Shown here: positions 1-11,800 of the stretch, one piece after another
Layout of the letters: each line of letters begins with the position of its first letter
Numbering within the stretch: the stretch's first letter is position 1
Source: Phytoseiulus persimilis
Taxonomy: Eukaryota; Arthropoda; Arachnida; Mesostigmata; Phytoseiidae
DNA length: 64,000 nt
Direction: 5' to 3'
Assembly: GCA_037576195.1 (NCBI GenBank)
Contig: CM075104.1
Coordinates: 9,988,775 to 10,052,774, forward strand
Made by a program: the position numbers and the translations under genes
Notes under the pieces: generated by a model
The model's database searches: none
What the model was told of the DNA's origin: nothing
Seen by the model: only the letters and a program-made list of their open reading frames with translations

Positions 1-3000
1 TTGAGCGTCACACGCTGTTCAGCTCGACTCTGTTAGACTTTAGCTTGTCATTCTCTGAGCGTCTTGTGGGAGCATATTCTACGTATGAAGACCTCACCAT
101 CGGTGGGAGCACGACGCAACCCAGAACGAGCCCTCGGGGAGAAACTGCTAGAGATATACGGGTGTCTTAGATGACGAGCTCTGAGCAATCGAAGACGTTT
201 CCGTAGAACTTTGTAGAGCAGATGATTTCTACTGGAGGCTGCCAAGTCCGTCGATCAACTCACGCCCCTGAAATGTTCCAGCTCTAAGAGCCATTTTTGA
301 GATATCCGTGTCAATAGGCTTTCTTACCCGGAGGGCGAATTTCCCTACCTCCTGCCCCCGATCATGACTTCAAACTCAACAAGAGCGTGGTTAGTCGGAG
401 CCCCTTAAAATCTTCAGTGAGATATGCATTGCTTGGCTCCGCGCAATATCCTTTCACTGGAATAAATCGGTCCAAATAAGGATCCCTGAGTACTATTCGC
501 ATCCAACTTTCCGACAGAAATGTTCCATGTAGAACAGCGGATTTGCTGACTCACGGTTTGCGGAATCAAGTGGGATGGATGGGTTCTGTCGGTCACGAGT
601 GCCGGAACTGCATCGAGTGGGAGGGAGTGCATCCCAGTTTTAGTCAAAAGCCTAGCCGAAATGTTTCCTCGAACTTCCGTTCATCTTTGTGGTTAATGAT
701 TCCACGCCGTATCAGCTCTTCAATTCACAGGTTGTCATCGATATAATCTTCATCATGAATAGCTCGCAATCTTCATCCCGGCCTTCGCCACGGAGCCGCA
801 CAGGTCTTCGTCCGCGGAGAAACTTTTCACGAGGCGAACGCTGCCCGATGGAACCGACGAAAACGTCCGGAACTTTGTTCAAACATGGCAACAAGAAGTT
901 TTCGCAGGGAACCGAGATCGATGAGATTAGAGTTGCGTAAGATCTCGCGAAGTTTGCTTAGTGTATGTATCTTGGCCTCGCTCGCACATCGAGTCCAGGA
1001 GCACATGCGTCTCGCTGCCTCGGACAGATTTTGAAAGACAAATCTGAGCAGGAACCAGTTTAAATGATCACCTGAGAACACTCGTCTCTGCGAAGAGTGT
1101 TTCTCACACATGCTCGAATGTATATGGTCGAGGAATGCCTCACAATCAATTCCGATGCATGGTTAACAATGGATTCCGAGGATAGGTTGACAATCAATCG
1201 ATTCATCAATTACTCAGCAACTGGATTGCCCGGCGCGCGATGACGGGCCGCCACTGTTCATCGCGGGGGCCGTCGGCGCCGTGTGTTTTCCAGTCGGCTG
1301 TCGGAAATGCCCGCGGCGCAAAATCCTGGCCTTGAGGCTCATGTCCTCGTCTCGGACACATAATAGGAAATCACGACTTATTACTTCCTTGAGGCAAAAC
1401 CGCAGACAAACCGACCGGGGAATACCCTCGCCGTTGTTGGAAGCACTGGCGTAGTCGGGGGGGGGGGGCTGCGCATGCTGTCCAATCCCCCTTCCCCAAG
1501 GAGCTCCTGAGCTCATACTATTGTAGTCGACTCGAATTTCGAGATTTGATAGAGGCTCTCGCTGGGAGATACTACCTCTTAAAATCCCATGAAGCCTCTT
1601 GGAAGGTTACGATTCCTGAGAGGAGGACTCAACGGAAGTCCCGGCCTCCCGCTGCCCCGTGTCTCATCTGAATTATTGAAAACCAGAGAACTTGAAATCA
1701 GAGAAAAACCAGATCATAGCTCAAGAATGGTTTGAGCTATGGCCAGGAACGACAGTTCGACCATGTCAAAACAGAAAGTGATCCCAAGTCCTCGTAGTGT
1801 CTCATCTAGCTTAGTCGGTGGGTGAAAACAAAGTTTGAAAAAGTTCCATCAGAAATATGCCCTGCATCGTCCATCTCAGGGCAGGATGAGGTGCGAGTGC
1901 TCATACGACTCTACATAAGTAGGATGCTGCTCCTACGATGCAATCGCCGTCTTCTCCCTCACGAGCTTTTCGTGCGTGATGAAGGCAACTCCAAGGAGTC
2001 CGAATATATGGCGCTGCTAACCCTTCCGGTTTCGGATCATTTGAACTAGGGGGAAACGGTCGCGGGCTGAGACGCCCGCTGAGCTGTCTTAGTAATTGGC
2101 GGAATGTAACATTTTGAAAGTCCTCCTTCCAGGATTTGATACACTTTCGGAAAGCTCCCTGGAATTTTGTTGGGTGGGTCTTTTCACCAATTTCCGGCCA
2201 GAAACATTGTCGTGGCTCGGGATTAATCAACGGCCCGACGGACTCCCAAGCGCAGCAACCGAGCGACTCTAACAAGTAAACCTTCCTATTCCTTCAAGCA
2301 GGGAGGGAGCTAGGATGGGACTAGGGTGGGTTCGTTGTGTGGATTGAGTCGGCGGACTAATAAGAGCGTAGGCCGTTCGTCCGTGAGCTCTTGATGTCAT
2401 CCCGGTTGCCGTTGAGGAGGTTGTCCACCCGCTCAAACAACATTTCTGCCTTCAGAATTCTTGTCGTTAGCAGAAAACGTTCCATTGGGAGTCAATTTCT
2501 CCAAAACTCTCGGAATCGATGACTCCCCTGATTCGGAGCCGATTCAGCATCTTTCCATCCAATCTGGAAGGTTGTCAGAGAGAAGCACATGTCTCGCGTT
2601 CTAGTCCAAATCAGAGCCGACCTGTTGAACACGACAACCAGGGTGCAAAAAATGCGGCTCCGACATGATCGGGTTCAAGGGGCGGTATATCTCCCCCATG
2701 AAAAATCAAGCTATATCTCCTTCCTCGTCATTTTGTTTTGCTCGGCCAGCTCCGGGATCTCTGATGTCGACCCCATCGGACTATTGGTTCATTCGACCTT
2801 GGATCGCTGAGTCCTCTTCTTCAATGAACGCCTACTATCAGCCAGATTTCTGGAGTTCATGGTAACAGAGCGTTCAGTCGCGACGTTATCCAAGAGTGCA
2901 GGGGAACCGAATAGGCAACGCTGCTCCTCGAACATCCTCCTCCCCCTGTCAGTTCGGAGTCTCCCACTCCGCCATCCTCAGACGCGTTGACGCCCGTTGG

Positions 3001-3110
3001 CACATCCCGAAGTGCTGTGGGCTGCTGCTTCCTTCCCTGCAAGTTCTTCGGCGGCCAGATACTGTGAGGCAGCTTAATGACCTGCTCGCGAATTAGCGGG
3101 ATCTTCGGCG
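1..3110. other. No gene identified
   Basis: No reading frame here resembles a known protein family, and none is long enough or flanked by convincing splice sites to call. The only local oddity is a run of G at about 1458-1467. The short open frames on both strands are what chance gives in DNA of balanced composition. Confidence 0.6.
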
Positions 3111-3139
3111 AGGGTTAATGACATCATCCTGCAGGACAT

Positions 3140-3680
3140 CGTTACCGAAGAGGTCGCTTCGAAGGAAGGTTTCATCGGTTCGTCCCATCGTCTGCTCGTC
3201 CACTCTTCGCAGGATCGTGGTTAAGCTTGCATGTCGCGATAGAGAGGACCAGATTGTTGAAGCTCTTGGTCCTCATCAGCTGGCTTTCGGAGGAGCCGAA
3301 GGGGCCATCCATTTGACTAGGCCAGCGGTGTCTCTCGACCACCTCGTCCGGCATTCATCTAGCTGGATTCCAGAAATACCTCCGACTGTTTTCACAGGGA
3401 TCATCTCCTCAGAGTCGTTCGCGACGTCGCGGCCAACCTATTTCTTTTCGTTCACCAGCCGAACGAAAAGTCCATAACCCTGTTGTTCGAATCGGATGTG
3501 CTGTCTTCATCGACTGGCATTCAGCAAGGGCATCCTATCGGACCAGCACTGTTCAGCTTTGGCATCCGGGCCCTGGTCCTCTGAATTGGAGCACCTTTCG
3601 ATGCGGGATAAGTGGACGACGGGATTCTGAGTGGACCGATCGAGGCCCAGCGCATTCTTGATTGGAAAAGCATTCGAAAT
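3140..3680 (+). pseudogene. Non-LTR retrotransposon reverse transcriptase relic (A)
   Basis: A degenerate fragment of a LINE-type reverse transcriptase, the enzyme that copies element RNA at a nicked target. The early part (about 3179-3330) reads with VRPIVCSSTLRRIV and then GPHQLAFGGAEGAIHLTR, which corresponds to the finger region typed as APHQLGFGV..GAEAAVH in arthropod elements. After a frame change, about 3478-3650 gives SSSTGIQQGHPIGPALFSFG, the QGDPLGPALF block, then VDDGILSGPIE, the equivalent of the catalytic YLDDGTLGG motif with Tyr-Leu lost. Several stops and frame changes interrupt it, so it cannot be active. Recognition rests on motif memory, not on a search. Confidence 0.75.
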
Positions 3681-3979
3681 TTATTAGATTTCATAAGAGG
3701 TAGATAGTGGTGGACGAGAGATGTGTATCACATGGAAGAGTTGTTGAGTTTTCTCGCCATTCTCCATCGGAAACTATTGAAAATAGCGTTGTTCTTCGCT
3801 CCTGGGATGATATATTGTATACCGGACCGAGTATTTGTGCGCTTCGATTCGAGGAAGTTGGGAAAGGGGGGGGGGTTCTTGACAAACTGTCAAAAGAATC
3901 GGAGGTCATTCGAATGCAACATGTCGGAGATCTCACGCAACGAAATCTCATCGGGGTTGACGTCACATTTGACCGCGAT

Positions 3980-4870
3980 ACGTTTTATGAAATGTCTCTG
4001 AAAACCGTAGAGAGCCTTTATATGTTTGGCGCCTCACGGTCTCCACGACTGAAAATCGTGGAGAAGGGTCGGCAACACAAGTGCCTCATCGGCTTTCAAG
4101 TTCACATCTGGGCGCCTGCACACGAACGCTCTGATGACGAAGTTTGCCAGTTTGCCCACGCGTGCGATGGCGTCAAGGATGTGCAGCTCCGGCTCGAGGT
4201 TAGAGAAGATGAGGACCCCCATGTCCCTCACGCAGTCGACCTCAGGGATGTTCTGGCCGTAGAGCATGTAGGTTGATGGGTCATGGTGAAGAATATGCAG
4301 ACAGGCCGATTGGTACGTTGAGATCGTTAGTTTCCAGCGGGTGGCCCAGTGATCAATGTTCGCCAGTGTGCGTTGCAGAGCGAGTTTTCCTCAATCCTCG
4401 CCGCCCTCTCGTTTCTCGTAATCAGCCAATGAGTTTCGCCAAACATGAGCATCAAGCTCACATCAAGTTCGTCGGATCAAGATGAAAATTTCCTACCGAT
4501 TGAGGGTATCCGTCAGCTTCATGACAGTAGATCGCCTCCGGCGGAATCCGAACTGTTGTTTGTCGAAGAGACCATGCCCCTCGCAATGTTCGTAGATGCG
4601 ATCGGCGATGATTTTCTCCAGGACCTTGCTCGCAACAACAGTGATAGAAATAGGGCGATAGTTCTTCATATCAGACTTCTAGCCCTTGGATTTGAAGATC
4701 GGGGTTACGTACTTTCAGGCCGATGGAACGGTGCAGCTCTTCAGGGAGAGTCTGGAGAGGCTTTGCCAGGCCCAGAGTGGTCTGGGATAAGCCATGCTAG
4801 AGCGTTTCCCGTTGGTTGGCGCCCGCCGGGGTCTTTCCCTGCTTCGGTCATCCTCCTCAGCCCGCCGAAT
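3980..4870 (-). pseudogene. Non-LTR retrotransposon reverse transcriptase relic (B)
   Basis: A second RT relic, on the minus strand and of a different lineage from relic A. Read from 4870 downward it gives a segment like LSRLSLKSCTVPSA..KYVTPIFKSKG, then (about 4680-4510) NYRPISITVVASKVLEKIIA, the RT domain-1 block of Jockey/CR1-like LINEs, and DKQQFGFRRRRSTVMKL, the QFGFR..RST block. Further down, 4267-4034 gives PEVDCVRDMGVLIFSNLEPE, the VRDLGVLLDSKL block downstream of the palm. A stop after FKSKG and others after TDTLNR break the frame. The catalytic YADD region itself was not located and may be deleted. The 189-residue plus-strand frame at 3707-4276 is mostly antisense to it. Confidence 0.78.
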
Positions 4871-5503
4871 CCAGCCTCTGGTCACAAGCACTGATTGTTC
4901 GGACTCGCGCAACTTGTCGCAGCCATCGGATGGCAAGCTCATTGAGTCTCTGGAATCTGTGCTCAATCTTCGACTCCTAGTGCATGAACGTTTTCACGTT
5001 CGTCTACAAACCTTGAAGGGTGGCCTGGGCCTCTTATTATGTGGTGTCTCTTGCTGTGCCGCCCGCTTTCTCCTCCATGATAGGCGTTTCTGCCGCGCTG
5101 TCTAGCGGGTATCGGCTCGTTTGCTCCCGAGACGGTGGACCTGCTCAAAACCAATACTCTGATCGCCCAGATTGGTGAGGCATCCGAGCGAGCCGCAGGA
5201 GACAAAATACTTGATTTTTTCTCACTCACGTTGCTCGGCCTACACTGGGGAATGATATTAAGGCTTGGTGCCTCAATTCAGATGTTTATGAATATATACA
5301 TCGTCCAATCTCCTTTCTCACGGACATTGTACAAGCTGCCCAACGAAGAATGGTTACCGGTCCTATACATAATGGTCTTCAACTTCGTGTTGCGATCGAG
5401 GGACTCATGTCGCTGTACCGGTGCCTCCACTAAACGCTCGAGAGGAATCTGGCTGAGAGACGCTTGGGCTAACGTGAATAACGTGAACTCGCGAATTTGC
5501 CGG

Positions 5504-6595
5504 TCAAAAGAATAAGACACTGGGCATCGAGAGAAAATCGACGGATTCGTGTGCTCGGGGGCCTCGGCGAACTATATTTCGAGGGGTTTCGAAATGGCCG
5601 CCTCGGGCTCGGATACAGGGGCTCAAACGTTTCTTGAACTTGGCGGCTATTGGCCGAAGCTCTTCCGAAGATAATCGATCCTAATCCCGGCGAAGAGAGC
5701 GCTTAAGGGCGTCTAGAGTCTTGTGCGGTTTATCGCAGGCCCTCGCTTGTAGAATTGATCAAACACTGAAATCCATTGGGTTCAGGTCGGTAGAATACGG
5801 AGGCCACTCAGAGCACGTGATGAAGTCTGGGAAATGTGCTCGACATCACTGCTGAGTTTCCTTCGCACAATGAGCTGGCGCGGAATCCTGCTGGAAAGTC
5901 CAGCGACCTTCACCGATATGTTGCCGCGCCCACGGAGCGACAACTGCTCCCAAAATATCACGGCGGTGCACTTCAACGTCGATGATCACTCCTGACTGTA
6001 CGAGAGCCGAGGGTGTCTTGCCTGTGGCACAAATTCCGGCCCTAACCATGACTGATTGTGGATTTTGGCGATGCCCAACGATTTGAGAGATTGAAGGCGG
6101 CTCCGAACACCAAATGTGATCGTTCTGGCGATTGAGAGACTGTTCGATGGTGAACAACTCCTCGTCAGTGAACAGGATAGTTTCCCATGCCGAACCAGCG
6201 GCCAGCTCGGCAAGATCATGGCATCCTTGCAGTCTTATTTGCTTGCTATCTTCGGTCAGACGTTGGCCTTTTCTCAGCTTGTAGGCCTTGAGGCCGAGAA
6301 CATTCTCCGCTATTTGGCGCACTAATTCGCGTTTGAGGCCAAGCTCACGAGCGATTTTCCGCAGGGATTTCCGAGGATTTCGTTGGAGTCTCTTCTCAAG
6401 GATGTTCCGATTCCTGGGACTGTTCACGGTTGGTTTTCTGCCTCGTCCCGGACGATCTCCATGATGGCCAAGCTCGCGAAACCTGCGGATTGCTTCCGAC
6501 ACGGTCGATTTGGGATCACCAACCAAGCGAATGATGTTACACTGAGCATAATCCCGCTGGAATAATTCCAAATTCAGGGAACGCTTGCTCGTCAT
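5504..6595 (-). pseudogene. Mariner-superfamily transposase, DD37D type, three in-frame stops
   Basis: The minus-strand frame codes for a full-length (about 363 codons) IS630/Tc1/mariner transposase. An N-terminal helix-turn-helix (about residues 26-50) precedes a GRGRK hook near residue 50. The catalytic triad is Asp144 in FTDEE, Asp237 in FQQDSAPAH and Asp275 in YSTDLNPMD. The last two are 37 residues apart, the spacing of the maT (DD37D) group. The frame is broken by TGA at codon 250, TGA at codon 279 (5759-5761) and TAG at codon 305 (5681-5683), yet no frameshift occurs. All three stops sit where relatives carry Trp. It ends in FKKRLSPCIRARGGHFE. The protein would cut and paste its own element in the nucleus; this copy is inactive but fairly young. 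Confidence 0.88.
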
Positions 6596-6720
6596 CCTGG
6601 AGAAACAAATGTCAACAACGTGGAGCCCGTACGCACGGAGTCAGGGATCGACGGATGGCTTCTGAACGCATCGTCATAAACTTCGTTGTCCTTCATGTCA
6701 CAGCGAGACTTACAGCTCGT

Positions 6721-6755
6721 TTGAAAAAAAGTTCACGTTCTTTCTGGTCACCCTG
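6721..6755 (-). repeat. Right terminal inverted repeat of the mariner element
   Basis: On the minus strand the sequence begins TA-CAGGGTGACCAGAAAGAA and continues into a T-rich stretch, the classic mariner-type end next to a TA target site, 125 bp upstream of the transposase start. A badly degraded partner may lie at 5464-5489, where AACGTGAACT is shared in the expected orientation, giving an element of about 1.29 kb. The left end is uncertain. Confidence 0.6.
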
Positions 6756-6759
6756 TACA

Positions 6760-8050
6760 AGCACATCTCGCTCTATCTCTAGCTCGTCATCTTAGTTCAT
6801 CACGTCGTTCAACTCAGGATCCTCGTCGGAACGAAGGGATATGGTCCTCTATGATCCTAAGGTCACTTTCCAAGGAGTTGACGACGTGTTTGGAAGTATC
6901 TATCTCGAAAAGATTCGATGCTCTACCGCTCGTTCCAACTCAAGCGATCAATGCCCGAGCTACGACTGCGGCTCCATTTTCCAGCACCGCGAAGACGAGG
7001 GACACGAGATAATCATTGGAACGTTAGTTTATAATGGAGGTCCCAAACGAAAGCAGAGTTTGCCAGATATCACGCTGGCCGTTTCTCACGATAAAAGACT
7101 GGAGCAGCCTCGGATTGAAGGTCAATACGCAAGCTTTCCCGGATCGACGATTTCTCCTCTCGTTCACCGAGAACACCAAGTATCGAACAATGCTTTTCGC
7201 GAGGGCAAAGTTCCGTGTAGGAAACTAAGCAGCTACGGCAGCAATGGTCTCGGCCTCGTGTGAACTTCCCATTCCTCTCGGCGAACGGGAGTTCGTTTGG
7301 AGCTTGAGGGAAGTTAGCGCACTCCGTGTGCTGGAATCGTTAGCGAATTTCAACCGGAGGTGTTTCCTGCGCTCCGCTCCGAGCCTCGTGGATAGTCCCT
7401 CGACCAACCTCCCATCCACTTGCCATGCACAGCTTGACTTCTCCGAATCCTCGATGCGTCTGACTTCCTCCCTCTGTGTCATACTGTATACTTCGCGTGA
7501 CGTCACAAGCGATGTGATGAAATACGATTCTGCTTGAAATGTCTAGGAGCGCCAGCAGTATCCCGTGGTAACAATGAATCTCGATTTTCTCACCCCAACA
7601 TGACCGCAACGAAGCCAGATGCGGTTGAGCTCCCACTGGCGGTGAGACCACAGCAAACAAGGGGGAGCCTGCTCTCGCGCACAATCCGTGGACTTCGCCA
7701 AGAACTAGTTCTATTTTCAGTCCCAGAAACACCGGACCCCACCAGAATGGTCTTCCGGTACAAATTGACGCTGGCGAGGCGGCTCTCCAGAGAGGATCTC
7801 AAAGCACCCGTGCTGGGCATTATCGGCATCGGACGCTTCGTGGGGTGGGTATGAAAGTCAGAGCAACCCTCACGACTGTACTCTCTCACTCACAACACCT
7901 CACTCGCTCATGATGGAGGAGGAAAAGAGAGAGACTGCGAAGATCGCTTATTAGGACTCTCGAGACTCGTGCTGTTGGACCAGTTTCTTCTGATCAGCCT
8001 TCCAGTCACCATCTCAGCACCTCAGATCAAGTAGTGAAGCACCCCACTCA
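6760..8050. other. No gene identified; 5' flank of the next gene
   Basis: No protein family is recognisable. The last 200 bp probably holds the promoter and 5' UTR of the gene starting at 8116; it contains TC-rich tracts and possible initiator-like CAGT/CAGC sites near 8003-8018, but no clear TATA box. Confidence 0.4.
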
Positions 8051-8115
8051 GCTCCAGTCGAAGTCACTCCTCGTTCGTGATCCAAACGTTGGTGAGCTCA
8101 TTCCCGAAGTCGAGA

Positions 8116-8787
8116 ATGAAACTGCTCGCGATTTTCTCTTTCTTTGTGATGTGTGCCGTGGGACTTTCGCAGTACAACGACGAGGACGAAGCTTTCGTCG
8201 ACGACGACACGGAGGAGATCGTGGTGGCGGAAGAGGTGGAAGAAACAATCAAGCAGAAAATCCTCGTGGACAGGTCCTACAACTCGTCGTTCACGATATC
8301 GGTGCCGATGCTCGTGGTTACTGTGCCTGGATCAAAGCCGAACGGCGTGCTTCGTTTCTCCATGTCTCATATTACACTATGGGCTCTCGTGGCAACTGCT
8401 TTCGTCGGCCTGACATATCCGGTCGTCCTCGGTCCACATGGCCGATTGCACAAGCGTGATCTTGATGGGCGAGGTGTGCAACCGAGTCTCCTGGACCACC
8501 TGGAATCATTCGTTAACGTCTCCCAAATCTATGAAGACGTCGGTTCGTTGGTGCCAGCCGGAGCCACCGAGCGCTGCTGGAGGAGAGCGCTGTGTGAGGC
8601 CCACGAGCAGGACGAGAATTTCGGACTCGTTGGAACCGTCATCCGTAACTTCTACAGCCGCGAATCCATAGACGCCTCTTGGGATGACGCCGATACTTGC
8701 GCAGAAACGTTCGGAGACTGCATGATCTCTCCTTCCCTGGCATACAAAGATGCTTACGAGGTTCTAAGCTCGAGTTTCTCCACGTAG
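8116..8787 (+). CDS. Secreted or single-pass membrane protein with DM4/DM12-like cysteine region
   Basis: An intronless 223-codon frame. I chose the ATG at 8116 rather than the in-frame ATG at 8077 because it opens a clear signal peptide, MKLLAIFSFFVMCAVGLS. Next come a very acidic stretch (residues about 21-50, many Asp/Glu), a hydrophobic segment (about 88-111, ITLWALVATAFVGL) that could be a membrane anchor, a dibasic KR followed by an acidic run, and a C-terminal region with four cysteines: CWRRALC, then one in DTCAET and one in GDCMIS. The CWRRALCE pattern and four-Cys spacing resemble the arthropod DM4/DM12 family, whose function is unknown. No canonical KR-type neuropeptide repeats occur. 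A polyadenylation signal follows 52 bp after the stop. That this is a gene is fairly sure; the family assignment is tentative. Confidence 0.72.
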   Translation: MKLLAIFSFFVMCAVGLSQYNDEDEAFVDDDTEEIVVAEEVEETIKQKILVDRSYNSSFTISVPMLVVTVPGSKPNGVLRFSMSHITLWALVATAFVGLTYPVVLGPHGRLHKRDLDGRGVQPSLLDHLESFVNVSQIYEDVGSLVPAGATERCWRRALCEAHEQDENFGLVGTVIRNFYSRESIDASWDDADTCAETFGDCMISPSLAYKDAYEVLSSSFST

Positions 8788-8838
8788 CGAGTCCGGCGTG
8801 CTGTTCGAATACTGTAAGATTCGTTTACCATGATTGTA

Positions 8839-8844
8839 AATAAA
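8839..8844 (+). terminator. Polyadenylation signal AATAAA
   Basis: Canonical AATAAA 52 bp downstream of the TAG stop of the gene ending at 8787, on the same strand. Confidence 0.6.
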
Positions 8845-11800
8845 ACCTGAACTAGTCAACAAAGAACGATCTCCATCTTCTTGTATGCACTTGACAGATA
8901 CTTTAACCGATTCCACCTTTCTCGCGAAAGTGTAGACCGACTTCGTCTCCGGACCCCTCAATCTGTGTCCATGGCGTCGAGCTTGAACTTCTCACAAGCT
9001 CATGGGAACGCGAGTGCTTTCTTCGTACGATTGCTTAAACCTCATCCTACCTGTTCGAAGCCTTTCTCCACACTCGCGATTCTGTTCGAGCTCCAGACAT
9101 CATTCAATATGCTAGGCTCTTTGGAGAACTTTCTGCTGTGATTCTCTCAATCGACGAGGCAGTCACGAGTCCTCAATTCAAACGCTCGAGTCGAAGGTAT
9201 GCTCCGACTGAGGTTTGCAAAAGTCCGCATTTTCGGGCACGCATGCTCGCGAGGGCCCGCAACTGATGCGTCAGGACCTATGAGCTATCATCACTATAAC
9301 TATTCAGAAAACTATCATCAAAATCCACTGGCTATTATTGATAGTCAAGATTCGTGGGGCGAGTTCCATTGAGCTCGCAGCAAAGCCCGCAAGATTGGGA
9401 CCGCCGAGCTACAGGCCGCGGTTTTCATTTGCGGGCTCACAGTGCGATTACCCGCAAAATCAATAGGCCGCGGGCTTGTTCGAACTGTAGTAGAACGTTG
9501 ATTACATTTTCTGGGCCCGTTCGAGCGGTGGTTTTCACCCTGGGGCTGGGTATTCCTTGGGTTCCACGGGGGTGCGTGAGAAGGAAACCAGGACCATGGT
9601 GCCGATTATGATCGGGCGATAATCCAACTTTGACGCGGACGGATTTCGATTATTTCCCAAAAGAAGGTAATATCGCCTGAAAAATGAACATTCATTGATT
9701 TGAAAATCACTCCCGGATCATGCTTCTTTAGAAGTTGTTGAAAATAACGATCAAAAAAATTGAGCTCTCCCGCCCCCATTCATACGCCTCGGACGAAATT
9801 TTCGGACATCTGGGAAAGAGACGCACATTTTGCTCTTCCATTCGACCCAACCAGTGAATGTGTATGAGAGCGAGGTGAGGCTGAGAGTCTGTCATGAGGA
9901 CTCCTCGTTTTCGACTTGGGCAACATTCCGATTCGACCGAACCAACAACGTATTCTCAGACAGAACTTCGGAGCACATAGCGATATGGCTGCTGGACCGC
10001 GCGCGCGAAATCGTTTGAGTCATAACTTTTCAAGGACTGAGCGATTTGCATGAGCAGTCGAGAAGATGTTGGGCTGATGATCTGCACCGATGCTTTGGAG
10101 AGAAGGAGTTCATCAGGTGTGCTCATTGGAATGGAGTATCCGCCGATCTCCCGGGTTCTTCGCTTGATCGCACGAACCTTGCAGACCGTGTAGGTCGATG
10201 TGAAATTGTGATATAGCAGGCACCATCTTTCTCCGTGTGTAATCCAAACCGGGAATCATCAATCTTTGCCAATAATTATCCATACAGCTCCTCGACAACT
10301 TGTGAGCCTGTCTTGGAATCGTCGGGAATATATGGAAGCCCCGGTTCACTTCGCTTCCAGATAAATGCACTGGTTGGGTCGAATGAAGAAGATGAATGTG
10401 CTTCTCGTTTCGAGCTTTCCAAGGGAGAGCATCGGTAGAGATCTGGCTGAGCATTGGTTACCGCAAGTCTCCGGGATCGTGTCTAACCAGAATTTCCCCT
10501 TCTGCGAACTCTTCGGCAGAATATTTCCATATCGACGGGAGCATGGGAAACCTATTCTCCCAATGTTTCTTGCAGACTAGCAGTGCTCCACGATTCGTTG
10601 AGAGTGGATGTTCACTAGCGAGTTTCACGATGCTGCTTCCGAAAATTTCGATATTCGCGGTTTCGAAGGTTTCATGAAATGCTTCCTATGGCCGGAACCG
10701 TTAAACTGATCTCTGAGCGGATTCGCTAACAAGAGCAGGGTGGCCTCCGTGCATTCTGGCTATCTTATCCTCCATGTCCGCCCTTTAGAAGCAGAGATAT
10801 CATCGATTGAGAATGCGACAATACTCATGTCGCCATGCAGTGTTCCAATTTTGATCATCCTTCTCGTGGCGGCTCCCCCTTCACGTGCTGAGTATGACAG
10901 GCGAGTTTTCGCGAGACGGAGATCGTTACTCCAATCTGTGTCGTGTCCAAGGGGCTGAAAGGGCTATAGGTTCCCCCCCCCCCCCCCCCCAACATAAGGT
11001 GCCAACTACCTCTGTCGGCAGTTGGATTCCGATTCGACTCCTCATTCATGGGCTTGCGTGAGAGATTTTCATACCTCTCGAAGGCTTGCTGAACTTACGA
11101 GCAGCGATGTGGCGAATATGTTGAACATCGATAGAACGCGAAACTGCGGGAAATGCTACGATTCTGCCGGCCTGTGGCTGCTGCATTGGTCCTCAAGAAT
11201 CATGGCCTGAGCTCGAAGCAGGCTGATCCCGAGGTCATCTGGAAGCACGATGGAGGAACAGCGGAATGATACGTTGGCCCACAACGACCAGGAATGGCAC
11301 GCGTTCCGATCAGTGTCTCGCTCCATCTTCGAACGCCTCCCCACAGTTCTGATCCCTCAGCTCGCGTCGCATGTAGATACGCACCAACGAGCTCCAGATG
11401 GAAGCTTTGTTGTCCTTGTTTCTCCTGCTTCCCCAACTGGAGAGATCTCACGAAACTCCCGCTCTCTCTCTTCCTCTATCCAGATCCGCAGCCCCCCTCA
11501 CAATAAGAAATACGGTATCGCCCCCTTTTCCAATAGTGAGCCGTCAATATCTGAATCACGGAATGCTTTCCGTTCATGAGGACAGCAGAAGACGCACGCC
11601 AGTCTCCAGGATATCCGTTACATTGAAAACATCTGGATATAGTGCATGGCTTGGAAACAAGAATATCCTCACTATGTGTTGAAAACCGCGAGCTTGTTGT
11701 GCTCTCATGACGACATGGGGCTCGCTCTGAGAACGGTCGACAGCTTTTACGGTCAAATTCATGAGCGGGGTTCCCGGCTGCGAAAACAGCGTGACGGAGA

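Noticed and set aside
3707..4276. 189-codon plus-strand frame
   Set aside because: Mostly antisense to RT relic B, whose minus-strand motifs are recognisable; the plus-strand product has none.
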